Shown here piece after piece: positions 62,805 to 64,000 of a stretch of DNA of 64,000 nucleotides. Both the position numbers and the translations under genes were made by a program. The notes under the pieces are model-generated. The model ran no database searches and was not told where the DNA came from. It worked only from the letters and a program-made list of their open reading frames with translations. This stretch comes from Ureibacillus galli. Lineage in GTDB: Bacteria; Bacillota; Bacilli; Bacillales_A; Planococcaceae. The first letter of the stretch is position 1. Every line of letters begins with the position of its first letter. The stretch lies in assembly GCF_014836845.1 (NCBI RefSeq), contig NZ_JACSQA010000005.1, forward strand, positions 81,675-145,674. The letters are read 5' to 3'.

Positions 62805-63251
62805 ATGGAACAGACAAATCATAATCAGTTTGAATTTGTTGAATTTATTTCGATAGAAGAAGAATTAACTCAATCTTATCCTTTGGCTGGTTCATATGCT
62901 GTAGTGAAATGTGACAACAAATTTTTGTTATGTTATAACATATGGAGACAACGATGGGAAATACCGGCTGGAAAAAGGGAAGCCAATGAAACCCCAAAAC
63001 AATGTGCGATAAGGGAACTTTTTGAAGAAACTGGGCAACAAGTATATGATATGGCGTTTAAAGGTTTAATAAAGGTAAAAAATAAAACGAATCATCAGAT
63101 CAAGCATAATCCTGTTTATATGATTACAGTTGAAAAATTGGAACCATTTATCCCAAACAATGAGACCTCCTCTATTTTATTATGGGATTTAAAGGAAAAA
63201 ATTGGTTTGATGGATGAGGTTGATAGAAAAGTATTGAATTTTCTAAAATAA
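62805..63251 (+). CDS. NUDIX hydrolase
   Basis: 148 residues with CAAGGGGTG before the ATG. The Nudix box is GKREANETPKQCAIRELFEE then TGQ, all metal-binding glutamates present. The preceding RQRWEIPAGK strand is typical. The substrate is unknown. This is the third Nudix gene of the window; the three differ in sequence outside the box, so they are not recent duplicates. Confidence 0.87.
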   Translation: MEQTNHNQFEFVEFISIEEELTQSYPLAGSYAVVKCDNKFLLCYNIWRQRWEIPAGKREANETPKQCAIRELFEETGQQVYDMAFKGLIKVKNKTNHQIKHNPVYMITVEKLEPFIPNNETSSILLWDLKEKIGLMDEVDRKVLNFLK

Positions 63252-63391
63252 TTTTATTAAATAGCGTGCACATTTTGATCTACAGAATTCATGAAATTTT
63301 AAAAAAATGAAAACCCTTTCAAAATCCAATGGAATATCTATCTCTACATCGGAAAAACTGATAAAGACTAAAAATGAGAGGAGTGTTTCAT

Positions 63392-63538
63392 ATGGGTAAT
63401 GAAAAGGCGCCCCACGAGCAGTTAACAACGAAAGATAATGGACTAACATCGACTCAAGAAGTCCTATATCGCAAAGAATTTAAACGGGCAGATAAAGCAA
63501 ATGACAAAAATAATAAACAAACAAAAAAGTTAAATTAA
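63392..63538 (+). CDS. YfhE-like small protein
   Basis: 48 residues from ATG 63392 with AGAGGAG eight bases upstream. The core LTSTQEVLYRKEFKRADKA matches, from memory, the YfhE family of bacilli (short basic proteins with a QEVxYxxEFKxAD motif), of unknown function. The ends are Lys/Asn-rich. It forms its own unit with a strong terminator. The family name is a recollection and should be confirmed by a profile search. Confidence 0.72.
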   Translation: MGNEKAPHEQLTTKDNGLTSTQEVLYRKEFKRADKANDKNNKQTKKLN

Positions 63539-63566
63539 AAACGAAAAAATAACTATATTGATTATT

Positions 63567-63602
63567 CCCCTAAGAGATAAGTTTACTTCTTAGGGGTTTT
63601 TT
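63567..63602 (+). terminator. Terminator after the YfhE-like gene
   Basis: CCCCTAAGA (63567-63575) pairs with TCTTAGGGG (63588-63596), followed by six T. Confidence 0.9.
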
Positions 63603-63710
63603 ATTGAAAACAGAAATACAATATATTCCACCGTTACAAATAATAAATAGTTGACATTTTTCTTTGTAAGTACTTACTTGTGCAGGTGAAAAAAATCATA
63701 TAATATAACA

Positions 63711-63925
63711 TTAAAGCTACGTTGTACGTAAAATATTAAGTTTTAACCTTTGAACTGTAAAAGGGAGTTTTATATCGAAGGTGGAATGGCGAGCATCACA
63801 CTCCGGTGATTGATGATATACAGGATATCTTTTGCGAACACCCACTTTGAGGAGTGGTGGTTTAAAACTTTCTATAATCATTACGGCAAGGTGGCTTTGC
63901 ATACATAAGATGTATCGCAAGGCTA
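63711..63925 (+). ncRNA. 6S RNA (bsrA/SsrSA type)
   Basis: The sequence shows the 6S RNA layout. A closing stem joins GCTAC.TTG..CGTAA to TTACG.CAA.GTGGC (near 63716 and 63898), a second stem pairs AAGTTTTAACC with GGTTTAAAACTT, the central bubble region carries AAGGTGGAATGGCGAGC and CTCCGGTGATTGATG, and ACAGGATATCTTTTGCGAAC leads to a CACCCACTT / GGAGTGGTGG hairpin. 6S RNA mimics an open promoter and binds the sigma-A holoenzyme in stationary phase. TATAAT at 63699-63704 gives the start near 63711. The 3' end is approximate. Confidence 0.85.
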
Positions 63926-64000
63926 AAAAGAGGCTGGGACAAAAACCCTCCTCTAAATAAAAAAAGCCGGTGAAATTTTACGAAAAGTAAAATTTCACCG
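63926..64000 (+). repeat. GAGGCTGGGACAAAA repeat with terminal inverted repeat
   Basis: Right after the 6S RNA comes AGAGGCTGGGACAAAAA, a motif seen as a dispersed repeat beside insertion sequences and stem-loops in many Firmicutes (from memory, often with IS1182-type elements). It is followed by a perfect 14-base inverted repeat CGGTGAAATTTTAC / GTAAAATTTCACCG (63968-63981 and 63987-64000) with loop GAAAA. The window ends here, so it cannot be seen whether a transposase follows. Confidence 0.5.

Overview
The window looks like chromosomal DNA of a low-GC Gram-positive, spore-forming member of the Bacillaceae/Planococcaceae. The evidence is AT-rich sequence, strong AAGGAGG-type ribosome binding sites, many TTG starts, two T-box leaders, GlnR/TnrA-, PurR-, BirA- and NsrR-type operators, and families typical of Bacillus: Amj, FosB, MpfA-like, YkuS, YfhE-like, DUF3889 and 3D-domain cell-wall proteins. 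The order dinB - rnz - proI - MBL hydrolase - hmp/nsrR - SDR resembles the yqjH-rnz-proI-yqjP-yqjQ neighbourhood of B. subtilis. No tRNA, rRNA, prophage or CRISPR array was seen. The species cannot be named from this sequence.

Layout. 0-10 kb: a fluoride channel pair, a deoxyribosyltransferase-like protein, ogt, a FUSC transporter, two FMN reductases, an orphan ABC ATPase, signal peptidase I, and guaC with a candidate PurR operator. 10-14 kb: a PrpR-N/AAA+/Fis-HTH regulator and a TetR regulator facing a frameshifted SDR gene. 14-19 kb: a LysM-3D cell-wall protein, then amtB with two GlnR/TnrA boxes, a GlnD-like (DUF294) protein and a DnaQ-type exonuclease. 19-23 kb: ribA-like, ribD, a PHBH-type flavin monooxygenase and a HAD nucleotidase, then bioY behind a BirA box. 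23-32 kb: trhO, dinB, rnz, T-box-controlled proI, an MBL hydrolase and the divergent hmp/nsrR pair. 32-45 kb: argGH, a two-domain amidase, an aldehyde dehydrogenase, an ECF sigma/anti-sigma pair and T-box-controlled proBA. 45-64 kb: tandem mini-genes, three NUDIX and four GNAT genes, hslO, an orphan ArsR, a PQQ-type sugar dehydrogenase, a MerR gene with mpfA, fosB, phzF-like, a dltE-like gene, 3-hydroxybutyrate dehydrogenase, amj, a flavin reductase with a divergent ArsR, and a 6S RNA near the right edge.

How genes work together. Proline synthesis (proI here, proBA 15 kb away) is governed by two T-boxes that both read a CCU proline specifier. argG and argH make arginine. The ammonium transporter is flanked by nitrogen-control boxes but is followed by a GlnD-like nucleotidyltransferase instead of the usual PII gene. 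NsrR and Hmp form a nitric-oxide circuit. Several regulators sit next to probable targets: ECF sigma with anti-sigma and a divergent lipoprotein, MerR with mpfA, ArsR with flavin reductase, MarR with hslO.

The best candidates for something undescribed are: (1) the riboflavin-pathway-like cluster at 19.2-22.7 kb, with GTP cyclohydrolase II, RibD, a flavin monooxygenase and a HAD phosphatase, but no ribE/ribH and no FMN riboswitch; (2) the amtB - DUF294 - exonuclease group; (3) a hairpin between the Shine-Dalgarno sequence and the TTG start of mpfA, which gives a normal spacing only when folded; (4) several very small genes (34, 39, 45 and 48 aa).
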